18,862 nt of DNA from Clostridia bacterium (GCA_017625275.1 JAGALI010000061.1:1-18862); one strand, 5' to 3'; counted from the first letter of the stretch, positions 1 to 7,126 are shown. Made by a program: numbers and translations. The notes: generated by a model not told the origin, from the sequence alone.

Positions 1-4
1 ATAT

Positions 5-80
5 TGGGATGTAGCCAAGCGGTAAGGCACCAGACTTTGACTCTGGCATTTCGATGGTTCGAACCCATCCATCCCAGCCA
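5..80 (+). tRNA. tRNA-Gln (anticodon UUG)
   Basis: A full cloverleaf can be folded by eye. The acceptor stem pairs 5-11 (TGGGATG) with 70-76 (CATCCCA), all seven pairs Watson-Crick. The anticodon stem is 30-34/42-46 around loop CTTTGAC, with anticodon TTG at 37-39, which reads the glutamine codon CAA (and CAG by wobble). The T arm is 53-57/65-69 around TTCGAAC. The discriminator is G77 and the CCA end is encoded (78-80). It stands close to the window edge, so whether other tRNAs precede it cannot be seen; a terminator follows at once. Confidence 0.97.
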
Positions 81-83
81 AAC

Positions 84-114
84 AAAAAGGACACCAAATC
101 GGTGTCCTTTTTGT
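84..114 (+). terminator. Rho-independent terminator after tRNA-Gln
   Basis: The hairpin pairs AAAAAGGACACC (84-95) with GGTGTCCTTTTT (101-112) around a five-base loop and runs into a T-rich tract. It starts four bases after the tRNA CCA end, so it ends the tRNA transcript and separates it from the downstream glucuronidase gene. Confidence 0.93.
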
Positions 115-183
115 TTTGTTTTTGCTGGGGTTGATGCTATCTCGTGCTATTTTTATTTTTTCCTCTTGCATTTTATATTTTTA

Positions 184-212
184 TTGAAAAGCGACTTTTC
201 TTATGATATAAT
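184..212 (+). promoter_or_regulatory. Sigma-A promoter of the beta-glucuronidase gene
   Basis: TTGAAA (184-189) and a perfect TATAAT (207-212) are separated by exactly 17 bases. The expected start of transcription is near 219, giving a leader of about 30 bases before the ATG at 249. No clear operator palindrome was found around it, so how glucuronides would induce the gene is not visible here. Confidence 0.8.
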
Positions 213-248
213 AAATTAGAAGAAAACGAAAGGTATAAGGTTTAACTT

Positions 249-1973
249 ATGAAAAGATTATTTTCTGAGCATTACAAAAGAAATGTAATTGAGCTGAGCG
301 GTACTTGGCGATTTGCCACTGACCCTGACAATACAGGTGAGCAAAGTGGCTGGCAAAACGGACTTGCAGATGCTGAAGCTATTATAGTTCCATCTGTGTG
401 GAATAACGAGCTTGGGCTTCTAAATTACGAGGGCTGCTGCTGGTATGAGAGAAAATTCACCACAAATGGTGGCACTCTTCTCTTGCAATTTGAAAGCGTA
501 ATGACTCTTGCTACTGTATGGCTTGACGGCAAGAAAATTGGTGAGCATTATGGAGCGTTTACTCAATTTGAGTTTATCGTAAATGATGTAAGCTGTGGCG
601 AGCATACCTTGGTGGTGCGTGCTGATAGTAGATTTGACAAGCATTCCTTTCCTCAAAGATATACCGACTGGTTTAACTATGGTGGAATTGCAAGAGATGC
701 TTATGCGCACGAATTAAAGGGCATTTCAATTCTTACTAGCCATATTGCCTATGAGCTATCAGCCGATTTAAGCTGTGCTACGGTTAATGCTGAGCTTGAG
801 CTTTATAATGCCTGCGCTGAGGCTGTCTGCTCTAATCTATCCGTGGAAATTGGTGACACTTCAATTTATAATGACAAGGTAACTCTTGACGGCTATGAGA
901 GAAGGCTTATTAGCACCCCTGCTGTGGTAATGAATGATATTTCTCTTTGGGATATTGATTCTCCAACGCTATACACTGTGACTGTTAAAACTGACACAGA
1001 TGACCTTATTGATAGAATTGGCTTTAGAAAAATTGAGACTAAGGGTAATGATATTCTCTTAAATGGAAAATCAATTGAGCTTCTTGGTGTAAACAGACAT
1101 GAGGAGCATCCAGATTGGGGCTTTGCGTTCCCACCAAAGCTTATGAAGAAGGACCTTGACTTGATTTGCGATATGGGCTGTAACACCATTCGTGGCTCTC
1201 ACTATCCTAACTCTAAAATTTTTGTTGATATGCTTGACGAGCGTGGAATTCTGTTTTGGAGCGAAATTCCTATGTGGGGCTGTGGCTTCAGTCTAGAGGC
1301 GCTTAAGGACCCTATTGTTCTTGAGCGTGGCTTCAGCATGCACAAGGAAATGGTTAAGTATTACTATAACCACCCATCTATTATTATTTGGGGCACTCAT
1401 AATGAAATTGCCACCTACTCTCCTGAGCATACATATCCTATCTCAAAAAAGTGGAGCACTTATCTTAGAGAAAATGGTGGAAACAGACTTATCACTCACG
1501 CTTCCTGCAATCCATTAGTTGATGACGATATGGATTTTGATGATATTATTTGTATAAATATTTATCACGGCTGGTATAGGTATGGTGGCTACGACGGAAA
1601 GCTTTCTGACTGGGATAAGATGGTTGAGCAGCTTAGGGAGCGTAGAATTGCAAAGGGCTGGACTAACAAGCCTGTTGTTATGAGTGAGTTTGGTGCTGCA
1701 GCGCTTGCTGGCTTCCACTCACATTTTGACACTGTCCGTTGGAGCGAGGAATATCAAAGAGATATGCTTGAATACACCTTAGAGCTATTCCATAAGACAG
1801 ATTACATGAGAGGAACATATATTTGGCAGTTCTGTAACATCAGAACCTCTCCTTCTACAGATTTGAATCGTGTAAGATACTTTAACAACAAGGGTATTCT
1901 TGATGAATACAGAAATCCTAAGGCCTCTTATTTTAAGGTTAAGGAGCTATATCATCGTTATTCTAAAAAATAA
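249..1973 (+). CDS. uidA: Beta-glucuronidase, glycoside hydrolase family 2
   Basis: 574 residues, no signal peptide, so a cytoplasmic enzyme releasing glucuronic acid from beta-glucuronides. Layout follows GH2: N-terminal sugar-binding jelly roll (about 12-155), Ig-like domain (about 160-255), catalytic TIM barrel (about 258 to the end). The general acid/base is Glu386 in W-G-T-H-N-E, after the typical N-H-P-S; the nucleophile is Glu480 in M-S-E-F-G. N546-x-K548 matches the N-x-K pair that binds the glucuronate carboxylate and separates glucuronidases from beta-galactosidases. Compared with the E. coli enzyme (603 residues, from memory), the stretch between S-E-I-P-M (338-342) and N-H-P-S (374-377) is about 15 residues shorter, so it lacks the long Loop 1. 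AAGG-type ribosome sites lie before the ATG. Flanked by its own promoter and terminator, with no transporter or hexuronate gene beside it. Confidence 0.92.
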   Translation: MKRLFSEHYKRNVIELSGTWRFATDPDNTGEQSGWQNGLADAEAIIVPSVWNNELGLLNYEGCCWYERKFTTNGGTLLLQFESVMTLATVWLDGKKIGEHYGAFTQFEFIVNDVSCGEHTLVVRADSRFDKHSFPQRYTDWFNYGGIARDAYAHELKGISILTSHIAYELSADLSCATVNAELELYNACAEAVCSNLSVEIGDTSIYNDKVTLDGYERRLISTPAVVMNDISLWDIDSPTLYTVTVKTDTDDLIDRIGFRKIETKGNDILLNGKSIELLGVNRHEEHPDWGFAFPPKLMKKDLDLICDMGCNTIRGSHYPNSKIFVDMLDERGILFWSEIPMWGCGFSLEALKDPIVLERGFSMHKEMVKYYYNHPSIIIWGTHNEIATYSPEHTYPISKKWSTYLRENGGNRLITHASCNPLVDDDMDFDDIICINIYHGWYRYGGYDGKLSDWDKMVEQLRERRIAKGWTNKPVVMSEFGAAALAGFHSHFDTVRWSEEYQRDMLEYTLELFHKTDYMRGTYIWQFCNIRTSPSTDLNRVRYFNNKGILDEYRNPKASYFKVKELYHRYSKK

Positions 1974-1981
1974 AATTAAAG

Positions 1982-2006
1982 AAGCACCTCGCGAGAGGTG
2001 CTTTTT
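1982..2006 (+). terminator. Rho-independent terminator after uidA
   Basis: A perfect nine-pair stem AAGCACCTC (1982-1990) / GAGGTGCTT (1995-2003) with a GCGA loop leads into a run of Ts. It starts nine bases after the uidA stop codon and isolates that gene from the next. Confidence 0.95.
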
Positions 2007-2050
2007 ATTTCTCTGATAAATCAAATTAGGTATAAAGATTGTTAAATGCA

Positions 2051-2079
2051 TTGATTTATACTATGATATATGGTAAAAT
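2051..2079 (+). promoter_or_regulatory. Promoter of the phosphodiesterase gene, extended -10
   Basis: TTGATT (2051-2056), 17 bases, then TAAAAT (2074-2079) preceded by TGG, which gives an extended -10 (TGn). Transcription would start near 2086, about 22 bases before the ATG. This placement argues against the in-frame TTG codon at 2039 as translation start, because that codon lies upstream of the promoter. Confidence 0.7.
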
Positions 2080-2096
2080 ATTTTATATCAATCAAC

Positions 2097-2102
2097 GAGG
2101 AG
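2097..2102 (+). promoter_or_regulatory. Ribosome binding site fixing the start at 2108
   Basis: GAGGAG five bases before ATG 2108. No comparable site precedes the upstream in-frame TTG at 2039. Confidence 0.8.
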
Positions 2103-2107
2103 ATAGC

Positions 2108-2827
2108 ATGAATACAATAAAATTTAACAAGCAAAATACACGCGTGATAGCACACAGAGGACTTTCTGGAATTGAAGCTGAAAACACTAACTCTGCTTTT
2201 GTTGCTGCTGCTAACCGCTCCTATTATGCGATTGAAACAGATATACATAGAACCTGCGACGGACATTTTGTTATTAGCCATGATGATAATTTGATGCGTG
2301 TTTCGGGTAAGGAAATATCGCTTGCTAGCTCTTCTCTCTCCGAGCTACAGGATGTTATACTTTTCGACAAGGACGGCACTATGGACAGGATTGATTTGCG
2401 TCCTAGCAGACTTGAGGACTATTTGAAGATTTGCAAAAAATATGAAAAGCATTCTGTGCTTGAGCTAAAGTCCGACTTTACCGATGAGGAAATAATCAAA
2501 ATTATAAGCATCATTAAGGACTTCGATTATCTTGACATGGTTACCTTCATCTCCTTTAATTATGAAAATCTTCTAAGGGTCAGAAAAATTCTTCCCACCC
2601 ATCCTGCACAATATCTATTTTGGAAGATAACGCCCGAGGAAATTGAACGCCTTAAAAGAGATAGAATTGATGCTGATGTTTGTTGCAAAGAGCTAACGCG
2701 TGAGCAAATCGAGGCGTGCCACAGGGCTGGTATTGCTGTAAATTGCTGGACTGTTGACTCAAAAGACGAGGGTGAGCGCCTTGTCGAATGGGGCATTGAC
2801 TATATAACTACTAATATTCTTGAATAA
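2108..2827 (+). CDS. Glycerophosphodiester phosphodiesterase family protein
   Basis: 239 residues, no signal peptide or membrane segment, so a cytoplasmic stand-alone GDPD domain. The family hydrolyses glycerophosphodiesters (deacylated phospholipids) to glycerol-3-phosphate and an alcohol. Visible signature: A-H16-R17-G near the N terminus, E25-N26-T27, metal-binding E43-T-D45, H58 in S-H-D-D, E119-L-K121, and the C-terminal N-C-W-T-V (212-216) strand with an I-T-T-N close. These are the residues expected for a Ca/Mg-dependent TIM-barrel phosphodiesterase, and the length fits the short bacterial form. The start is ATG 2108, chosen from the GAGGAG site; the frame is open upstream to a TTG at 2039. 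It has its own promoter and terminator and no lipid or glycerol gene adjoining, so the exact substrate is open. Confidence 0.9.
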   Translation: MNTIKFNKQNTRVIAHRGLSGIEAENTNSAFVAAANRSYYAIETDIHRTCDGHFVISHDDNLMRVSGKEISLASSSLSELQDVILFDKDGTMDRIDLRPSRLEDYLKICKKYEKHSVLELKSDFTDEEIIKIISIIKDFDYLDMVTFISFNYENLLRVRKILPTHPAQYLFWKITPEEIERLKRDRIDADVCCKELTREQIEACHRAGIAVNCWTVDSKDEGERLVEWGIDYITTNILE

Positions 2828-2852
2828 AAGAGGGGCTTTCGCCTCTCTTTTT
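2827..2852 (+). terminator. Rho-independent terminator after the phosphodiesterase gene
   Basis: The stem 2827-2836 / 2841-2850 around a TTTC loop, with one G-T pair, runs into Ts to 2852. It overlaps the last base of the stop codon. Confidence 0.9.
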
Positions 2853-3000
2853 CATTGTTCTAGTAATAAATATATGCACATATGATAATGCGTTTATGTT
2901 AAAATAAGTAAAATTTAATAATTTATGTACAATATTAACGACTATTATAACCTTTTAAGCAAAAATGGATACCAGCTTCAAGGCTAGTTTGTTTTTTGAT

Positions 3001-3032
3001 AAATAAAAGCGTCCGTGTTGAACAGACGCTTT
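3001..3032 (-). terminator. Terminator of the type III glutamine synthetase gene
   Basis: AAAGCGTC (3006-3013) pairs with GACGCTTT (3025-3032). On the minus strand the stem is followed by TTTTATTT, and it lies ten bases past the glnN stop. The plus strand side is also T-rich, so it may act both ways, although the plus-strand phosphodiesterase gene already has its own terminator. The stretch 2853-3000 between the two holds no gene, RNA or convincing promoter that I can recognise. Confidence 0.85.
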
Positions 3033-3041
3033 ATTATTTTA

Positions 3042-5123
3042 TTATACAGAGAATAGCATTTCTCCATAGCTTGGTATTGGCCAATATTCCTTGGCTGTTA
3101 TACTTTCCATTTCGTCAACTATCTTACGAAGCTCTGCCATTTTTACTAAAATGCGCTTTGCGTATGCCTTTGCAATTCTTTCAGCGCCCTTTAACTCCTT
3201 AACTGCGGATATTTCCACCTCAAGCTCCTTTGTTCTCTCGTATGCTGATGCATTGAGGATTGAGAGCTTTGATGCAACCTGACGCTCATAATCGGCGTTA
3301 ATTCCAAGTCCTGCCTTTAGCTCTATTGTTTTTGTAAGCTCCTTTGTATACTTGGATACTGCTGGCAAGATAAGCTGATTTGCCATATCGACTGCTGTTA
3401 AAGCCTCGATATTAACAAGCTTCGAATAAGCCTCAAGCTGAATTTCACATCTTGCACGAAGCTCCTTTTCGCTAAATACCTTATTATCAACAAAAAGTCT
3501 AATGTTCTTTTCGTCAAGAAGGTGTGGGATTGCGTCTGGAGTTGTTTCGAGATTTGAAAGACCTCTTTTCTTTGCCTCGGTAGCCCAGCTCTTATCATAG
3601 CCATTACCATTAAAGAGGATTCTCTTATGTGCCTTTATTGTATCTCTTACAAGATTATGAAGCGCGCTTGTAAAGTCCTCAGCACTTGAAAGCACCTCAT
3701 AGAACTCATTTAGAACCTGTGTTACTGCTGTATTAATTACTGTGTTTGTATCAGCAATAGAATCAGATGAGCCAACCATACGGAACTCAAATTTATTACC
3801 AGTGAAGGCAAATGGTGAGGTTCTGTTTCTATCTGTTGTATCCTTAGGGAATTTTGGGAGAATATGAACGCCTACACGCATATTTTCCTTTTCCTTAGCA
3901 TCGTATCTTGAGCCATTTTCGATAGCGTCAAGAACGGCTGCAAGCTCATCTCCTAGGAATATTGATACTATTGCTGGTGGTGCCTCTGATGCGCCAAGAC
4001 GATGATCATTTCCTGCACTAGCTACTGAAATACGAAGTGCGTCCTGATAATCATCAACCGCCTTGATTACAGCACTTAGGAAAAGCAAGAATTGTGCGTT
4101 TTCGTATGGTGTTTCTCCAGGCTCCAAAAGATTTACGCCTGTATTAGTTGAAAGCGACCAGTTATTATGCTTACCACTACCACTAACGCCTTCAAAGGGC
4201 TTTTCATGAAGCAGGCACACAAGTCCATGCTTCTTTGCAATCTTTTGCATAAGCTCCATTGTGAGCTGGTTATGGTCGGTTGCGAGATTTGTGGTTGTGA
4301 ATACAGGAGCTAGCTCATGCTGACCAGGGGCAGCCTCATTATGCTCCGTCTTTGCAAGCACGCCAAGCTTCCAAAGCTCCTTATCAAGCTCCTTCATATA
4401 CGCCAAAACGCGTGTTTTGATAGAGCCAAAATAGTGGTCATCAAGCTCCTGTCCCTTTGGTGGTCTTGCACCGAAAAGGGTTCTTCCTGTGTACACAAGG
4501 TCGGGTCTTTTGTCAAATACCTCTTTATCTATAAGAAAATATTCCTGCTCCGCACCAACGGTTGTTCTTACAGAGGTCACGCTCTCGTTTCCAAAGAGCT
4601 TGAGTATTTTCATTGTAGCCTTGCCAAGCACCTCCATAGAGCGAAGAAGTGGGGTCTTTTTATCAAGTGCCTCTCCACCATATGAGCAAAATGCTGTAGG
4701 AATACAAAGGGTTTCATCCTTTATAAATGCATAAGAGGTTGGGTCCCATGCTGTATAGCCTCTTGCCTCAAAGGTAGCGCGAAGTCCACCTGAGGGGAAG
4801 GATGACGCATCTGGCTCTCCCCTTACGAGCTCCTTGCCACGGAACTCCATAATAACTCCTGTTCCCTGTGGGGATATGAAGCTATCATGCTTTTCAGCAG
4901 TTACTCCTGTCATAGGCTGGAACCAGTGGGTATAGTGGGTTGCGCCCTTTTCTATTGCCCATTCCATCATTGCCTTTGCAACTACATTTGCAACTGCTAG
5001 GTCAAGATGCTTGCCATTTTTTATTGTATTTTGAATTGAGTTATAGATATCCTCGGGAAGGCGTGCCTTCATTTCCTTATCATCGAAAACCATAGTGCCG
5101 AAAATTTCTGCTATTGTACTCAT
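3042..5123 (-). CDS. glnN: Glutamine synthetase type III
   Basis: 693 residues, the usual GSIII length and much longer than GSI (about 450). Makes glutamine from glutamate, ammonia and ATP in the cytoplasm. Family features: W-F-Q-P (67-70) with the T-G-V-T-A-E-K-H-D stretch, metal-binding G-A-E-Q-E-Y (190-195), N-E-A-A-P-G-Q-H-E (262-270), the nucleotide-site K-H-N-N-W-S (318-323), R-N-R-T-S-P-F-A-F further on, and the conserved C-terminal S-Y-G-E-M-L-F. The start is ATG 5123, seen from AGGGGG six bases upstream; an in-frame TTG at 5141 precedes it but has no such site. Single-gene unit with its own promoter and terminator. No GlnR box (TGTNA-N7-TNACA) was found near the promoter, so control may be by another route. 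Class is sure; physiological role as main or second glutamine synthetase is unknown. Confidence 0.97.
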   Translation of the reverse strand: MSTIAEIFGTMVFDDKEMKARLPEDIYNSIQNTIKNGKHLDLAVANVVAKAMMEWAIEKGATHYTHWFQPMTGVTAEKHDSFISPQGTGVIMEFRGKELVRGEPDASSFPSGGLRATFEARGYTAWDPTSYAFIKDETLCIPTAFCSYGGEALDKKTPLLRSMEVLGKATMKILKLFGNESVTSVRTTVGAEQEYFLIDKEVFDKRPDLVYTGRTLFGARPPKGQELDDHYFGSIKTRVLAYMKELDKELWKLGVLAKTEHNEAAPGQHELAPVFTTTNLATDHNQLTMELMQKIAKKHGLVCLLHEKPFEGVSGSGKHNNWSLSTNTGVNLLEPGETPYENAQFLLFLSAVIKAVDDYQDALRISVASAGNDHRLGASEAPPAIVSIFLGDELAAVLDAIENGSRYDAKEKENMRVGVHILPKFPKDTTDRNRTSPFAFTGNKFEFRMVGSSDSIADTNTVINTAVTQVLNEFYEVLSSAEDFTSALHNLVRDTIKAHKRILFNGNGYDKSWATEAKKRGLSNLETTPDAIPHLLDEKNIRLFVDNKVFSEKELRARCEIQLEAYSKLVNIEALTAVDMANQLILPAVSKYTKELTKTIELKAGLGINADYERQVASKLSILNASAYERTKELEVEISAVKELKGAERIAKAYAKRILVKMAELRKIVDEMESITAKEYWPIPSYGEMLFSV

Positions 5124-5128
5124 AAAAT

Positions 5129-5134
5129 CCCCCT
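5129..5134 (-). promoter_or_regulatory. Ribosome binding site fixing the glnN start
   Basis: AGGGGG on the minus strand, five bases from ATG 5123. It favours this ATG over the TTG at 5141. Confidence 0.8.
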
Positions 5135-5149
5135 GTAGCAAAAGCTTAT

Positions 5150-5164
5150 ATACGCGTATGCGTA
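5150..5164 (-). repeat. Palindrome in the glnN leader
   Basis: ATACGCGTAT (5150-5159) is a perfect ten-base palindrome. It overlaps an alternative hairpin with arms TACGC (5151-5155) and GCGTA (5160-5164) around GTAT. It sits within the predicted 49-base leader, between promoter and ribosome site, where a repressor site or a small RNA structure could act. Function is inferred only from place and symmetry. Confidence 0.4.
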
Positions 5165-5178
5165 CATTCTATTTTAAA

Positions 5179-5207
5179 ATTATATTCTATTTTTTATTTG
5201 TTGTCAA
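5179..5207 (-). promoter_or_regulatory. Perfect consensus sigma-A promoter of glnN
   Basis: On the minus strand: TTGACA (5207-5202), 17 bases, TATAAT (5184-5179), every consensus position matched. Transcription would start near 5172, giving a 49-base leader. Such a promoter should be strong by itself, so any nitrogen control would have to be repression or act after transcription. Confidence 0.9.
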
Positions 5208-5267
5208 CACTTTTTTTATCGTTGCCTGTACTTTTCTGTTCATTTTAAAAATTTCGTCTTTTTTGTC

Positions 5268-5296
5268 TTGATTTGAGGAAAAATGTGTGATATACT
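5268..5296 (+). promoter_or_regulatory. Promoter of the DUF1275 gene, extended -10
   Basis: TTGATT (5268-5273), 17 bases, TATACT (5291-5296) preceded by TGA (extended -10). The predicted start is near 5303. It uses the same -35 and extended -10 hexamers as the promoter of the neighbouring YwaF-like gene. Confidence 0.75.
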
Positions 5297-5342
5297 TTCT
5301 GTGAGCTAAGATTAGCTATATTTTTAAAATCGAGAGATATAT

Positions 5343-5891
5343 ATGGAAAAGAAAAAATATTTTTCTGCACTTATTCTCATTTTCATTGCCGGTGGGCTTG
5401 ATGCGTTTTGCTACATTCAGCACAATGGTATGTTTGCTGCTATGCAGACTGGCAATATGATACAAATTGCAATTAAGCTTGCCAGATGTGAGTTTGGCGA
5501 AATTTACAAGTATGTTTTGTCTATTTTTGCATTTGTTTTGGGAATTGTTGCAGCACATTTTTTAACAAAAATCAAACGATACGAAATAGTATCAATCGCT
5601 ATTTCTGTAGTCTGCTATATCGGTGGACTTCTAATTCCACTAGGGTCACTTAATTCCCTTTCAAATCTTATAATTGCCTTTGGTGTTGCTATTCAGCTTC
5701 AGGTTATCAGAAGTATAAATGGCTTCGCTATCGCAACCACGATGTGCACAGGAAACCTAAAGGGCTTTTCAGAATGTCTTGGGCAATTCATTACCACCAA
5801 GGACAAAAGACACCTTATGGGCATGCTAATTTACTCGACACTAATCATTTCCTTTATGCTTGGTGTATTTGTCGTAGCTTTAATTATATAA
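5343..5891 (+). CDS. DUF1275 (YoaK-like) integral membrane protein
   Basis: 182 residues, almost all hydrophobic, about six membrane segments by eye (roughly 8-26, 34-46, 57-75, 82-101, 105-122, 160-181). It carries the family marks G-G-L-D-A-F (17-22) followed by F-A-A-M-Q-T-G-N (31-38). A second M-C-T-G-N (134-138) appears in the C-terminal half, which suggests an internal repeat of the kind seen in this family. DUF1275 members have no settled biochemical role; a transport or membrane-stress function is only a guess. Slightly shorter than the usual 200-230 residues (from memory), mainly at the C terminus, but with no frameshift. ATG 5343 is preceded by a weak GAGAG at six bases. Divergent from glnN and convergent with the YwaF-like gene. 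Confidence 0.85.
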   Translation: MEKKKYFSALILIFIAGGLDAFCYIQHNGMFAAMQTGNMIQIAIKLARCEFGEIYKYVLSIFAFVLGIVAAHFLTKIKRYEIVSIAISVVCYIGGLLIPLGSLNSLSNLIIAFGVAIQLQVIRSINGFAIATTMCTGNLKGFSECLGQFITTKDKRHLMGMLIYSTLIISFMLGVFVVALII

Positions 5892-5927
5892 TTAAAATAC
5901 TCACGCTTTCGCGTGAGTATTTTTTTA
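5892..5927. terminator. Bidirectional terminator shared by two convergent membrane protein genes
   Basis: A perfect eleven-pair stem AATACTCACGC (5896-5906) / GCGTGAGTATT (5911-5921) with TTTC loop. Ts follow on the plus strand, and A-rich sequence precedes it so the minus strand also ends in a U-rich tract. It fills the whole gap between the stop codons at 5891 and 5925. Confidence 0.93.
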
Positions 5928-6956
5928 TTCTACCGTTTGCTTAGCTGACGCTTGCTCTTCAGTCTCTTTCTCCTCTTGCTCTGCTTGAGCCTTGGGTTTA
6001 TTAAAGAAACGATTATAAAGCCTTGTTGCCCTTATTTTCTGCCACAGGGTCTTGAATTTTTCCGGTAGCGCCCTTATATCATTATAGAACACCTTGTGCT
6101 CCCAAATCATGCTTATGCCGAACGCAAGAATGGTTACAAGCAAATAGCAAGGACAAATGAGCCAGAACCAAGGCCAATATTTTTCCTGCCCTGCATACGG
6201 TCCCTCTGGAATTGTTTTGAAAAAGTCAGGGGTAAAGGTGGCAAGGAACATGCCTATTGCATCACCATCTGGACCCCAAATATATGATGTGTTTTTCCAG
6301 TTTACATCAAAGAAATCATCGTTTCTTAAAGGTATATATCCAAGCTCTGCTTGGAAAAGCTGATTAAGCATTATAAATAGCATTACAAGAAGCAGACCTG
6401 TTGGCGCATTCAAAACTCTCTTATAGGAAAGCTTATGTAATCCTAAAAGAACCATAAGTAGTGGAACAGCAAGGAGCATCCAGTGGTGGAAATAGAATCT
6501 TAAAATATCCATCCATTGCTCCATTTGTGGCACATAAACATCAGGCCAGTTGTTTTCAAGCATTCTTTCTATTGATGCAGTTTTTGCCATTGGCTCCTGC
6601 GGATATACCAGTGCAATAAGTCCACTAATTACACCTATATAAAACATATAGTCCTTTACATGCTTGTTTTTTGACCAAAAAAGGAATGGAAAAAGCGCGA
6701 TGTTTGCACCACAGATGTTTACAAACCATGAATCGCGTAGCATTCTCGCCTCATCCACGGAATAGGGAGGATAGAAAACCTTTGTAAAATGCATAAGCAA
6801 GCCAACTGCTAAAATTGAAAATAAAACTATTTTTTTAGTTCTATCGCTTTTGTCCTTCAGCAAGAAATATAGTCCTACAAGAAGTCCTGCCCCTAAAATT
6901 AGAAAAAAGAAATACCAAAAATTAAACCATTCAATATAAAACCAAGATGACTTCAT
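5925..6956 (-). CDS. YwaF/TMEM164-like multipass membrane protein
   Basis: 343 residues with about seven membrane segments (roughly 12-33, 43-58, 79-94, 103-118, 157-172, 184-200, 263-285) and a charged C-terminal tail rich in Glu, Lys and Gln (about 320-343), probably cytosolic. The pattern V-N-I-C82-G-A-N-I-A-L-F-P followed by H157-H158 in the next helices, N-Q-L at 198-200 and Y-W-P-W-F-W (260-265) fits the TIGR02206/YwaF family. From family knowledge, the eukaryotic relative TMEM164 is described as a phospholipid acyltransferase using a Cys and a His; C82 and H157/H158 may correspond, which is inference. The start is ATG 6956 from GGAGG at five bases; an in-frame TTG at 6968 overlaps that site and is rejected. 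A roughly 55-residue loop (203-259) between the last two segments is large. Own promoter, shared terminator. Confidence 0.75.
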   Translation of the reverse strand: MKSSWFYIEWFNFWYFFFLILGAGLLVGLYFLLKDKSDRTKKIVLFSILAVGLLMHFTKVFYPPYSVDEARMLRDSWFVNICGANIALFPFLFWSKNKHVKDYMFYIGVISGLIALVYPQEPMAKTASIERMLENNWPDVYVPQMEQWMDILRFYFHHWMLLAVPLLMVLLGLHKLSYKRVLNAPTGLLLVMLFIMLNQLFQAELGYIPLRNDDFFDVNWKNTSYIWGPDGDAIGMFLATFTPDFFKTIPEGPYAGQEKYWPWFWLICPCYLLVTILAFGISMIWEHKVFYNDIRALPEKFKTLWQKIRATRLYNRFFNKPKAQAEQEEKETEEQASAKQTVE

Positions 6957-6961
6957 TTTTT

Positions 6962-6966
6962 CCTCC
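6962..6966 (-). promoter_or_regulatory. Ribosome binding site fixing the YwaF-like start
   Basis: GGAGG on the minus strand, five bases from ATG 6956. The alternative TTG at 6968 would overlap the site itself. Confidence 0.85.
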
Positions 6967-6990
6967 AAGGAATGTTTTTATCATAATACA

Positions 6991-7019
6991 AGTATATCAT
7001 ATCAAGGAAGGAAAATCAA
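6991..7019 (-). promoter_or_regulatory. Promoter of the YwaF-like gene, extended -10
   Basis: On the minus strand: TTGATT (7019-7014), 17 bases, TATACT (6996-6991) with TGA just before it (extended -10). Transcription should start near 6984, leaving a leader of about 28 bases. Confidence 0.78.
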
Positions 7020-7023
7020 TAGC

Positions 7024-7058
7024 TACTTAAATTTTACTTAAATTTTTCTTTAAATTTA
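7024..7058. repeat. 11-base tandem A/T repeat upstream of the YwaF-like promoter
   Basis: TACTTAAATTT occurs twice end to end (7024-7034, 7035-7045), followed by a degenerate third copy TTCTTTAAATTT (7046-7057). It begins five bases beyond the -35 element, the position where an UP element would contact RNA polymerase alpha subunits, and the period is close to one helical turn. Confidence 0.6.
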
Positions 7059-7061
7059 ATT

Positions 7062-7106
7062 AAAAAGCACAGGTCGCGCCAATATAATGGCGTGACCTGT
7101 GTCGTT
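7062..7106 (-). terminator. Terminator of the aromatic amino acid operon
   Basis: A 13-position stem (7068-7080 / 7089-7101, one non-Watson-Crick position) with an eight-base loop lies 25 bases past the stop of the last operon gene. On the minus strand it is followed by CTTTTTAATT. This is the only strong terminator found between 15549 and 7062 on that strand, which supports one long transcript. Confidence 0.9.
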
Positions 7107-7126
7107 TTTAATGTATTAAGCGTGGA

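Noticed and set aside
4..219. 71-residue plus-strand open frame at the window start
   Set aside because: It runs through the tRNA-Gln gene and its terminator.
2039..2107. N-terminal extension of the phosphodiesterase from a TTG codon
   Set aside because: The TTG lies upstream of the predicted promoter; the GAGGAG site points to ATG 2108, just before the conserved domain.
2853..3000. Small RNA or promoter between the phosphodiesterase gene and glnN
   Set aside because: Only AT-rich sequence with badly spaced hexamers and a three-pair stem was found; nothing supports a transcript.
4317..4685. 122-residue plus-strand open frame
   Set aside because: It is antisense to the conserved middle of glnN and has no ribosome site or homology that I recognise.
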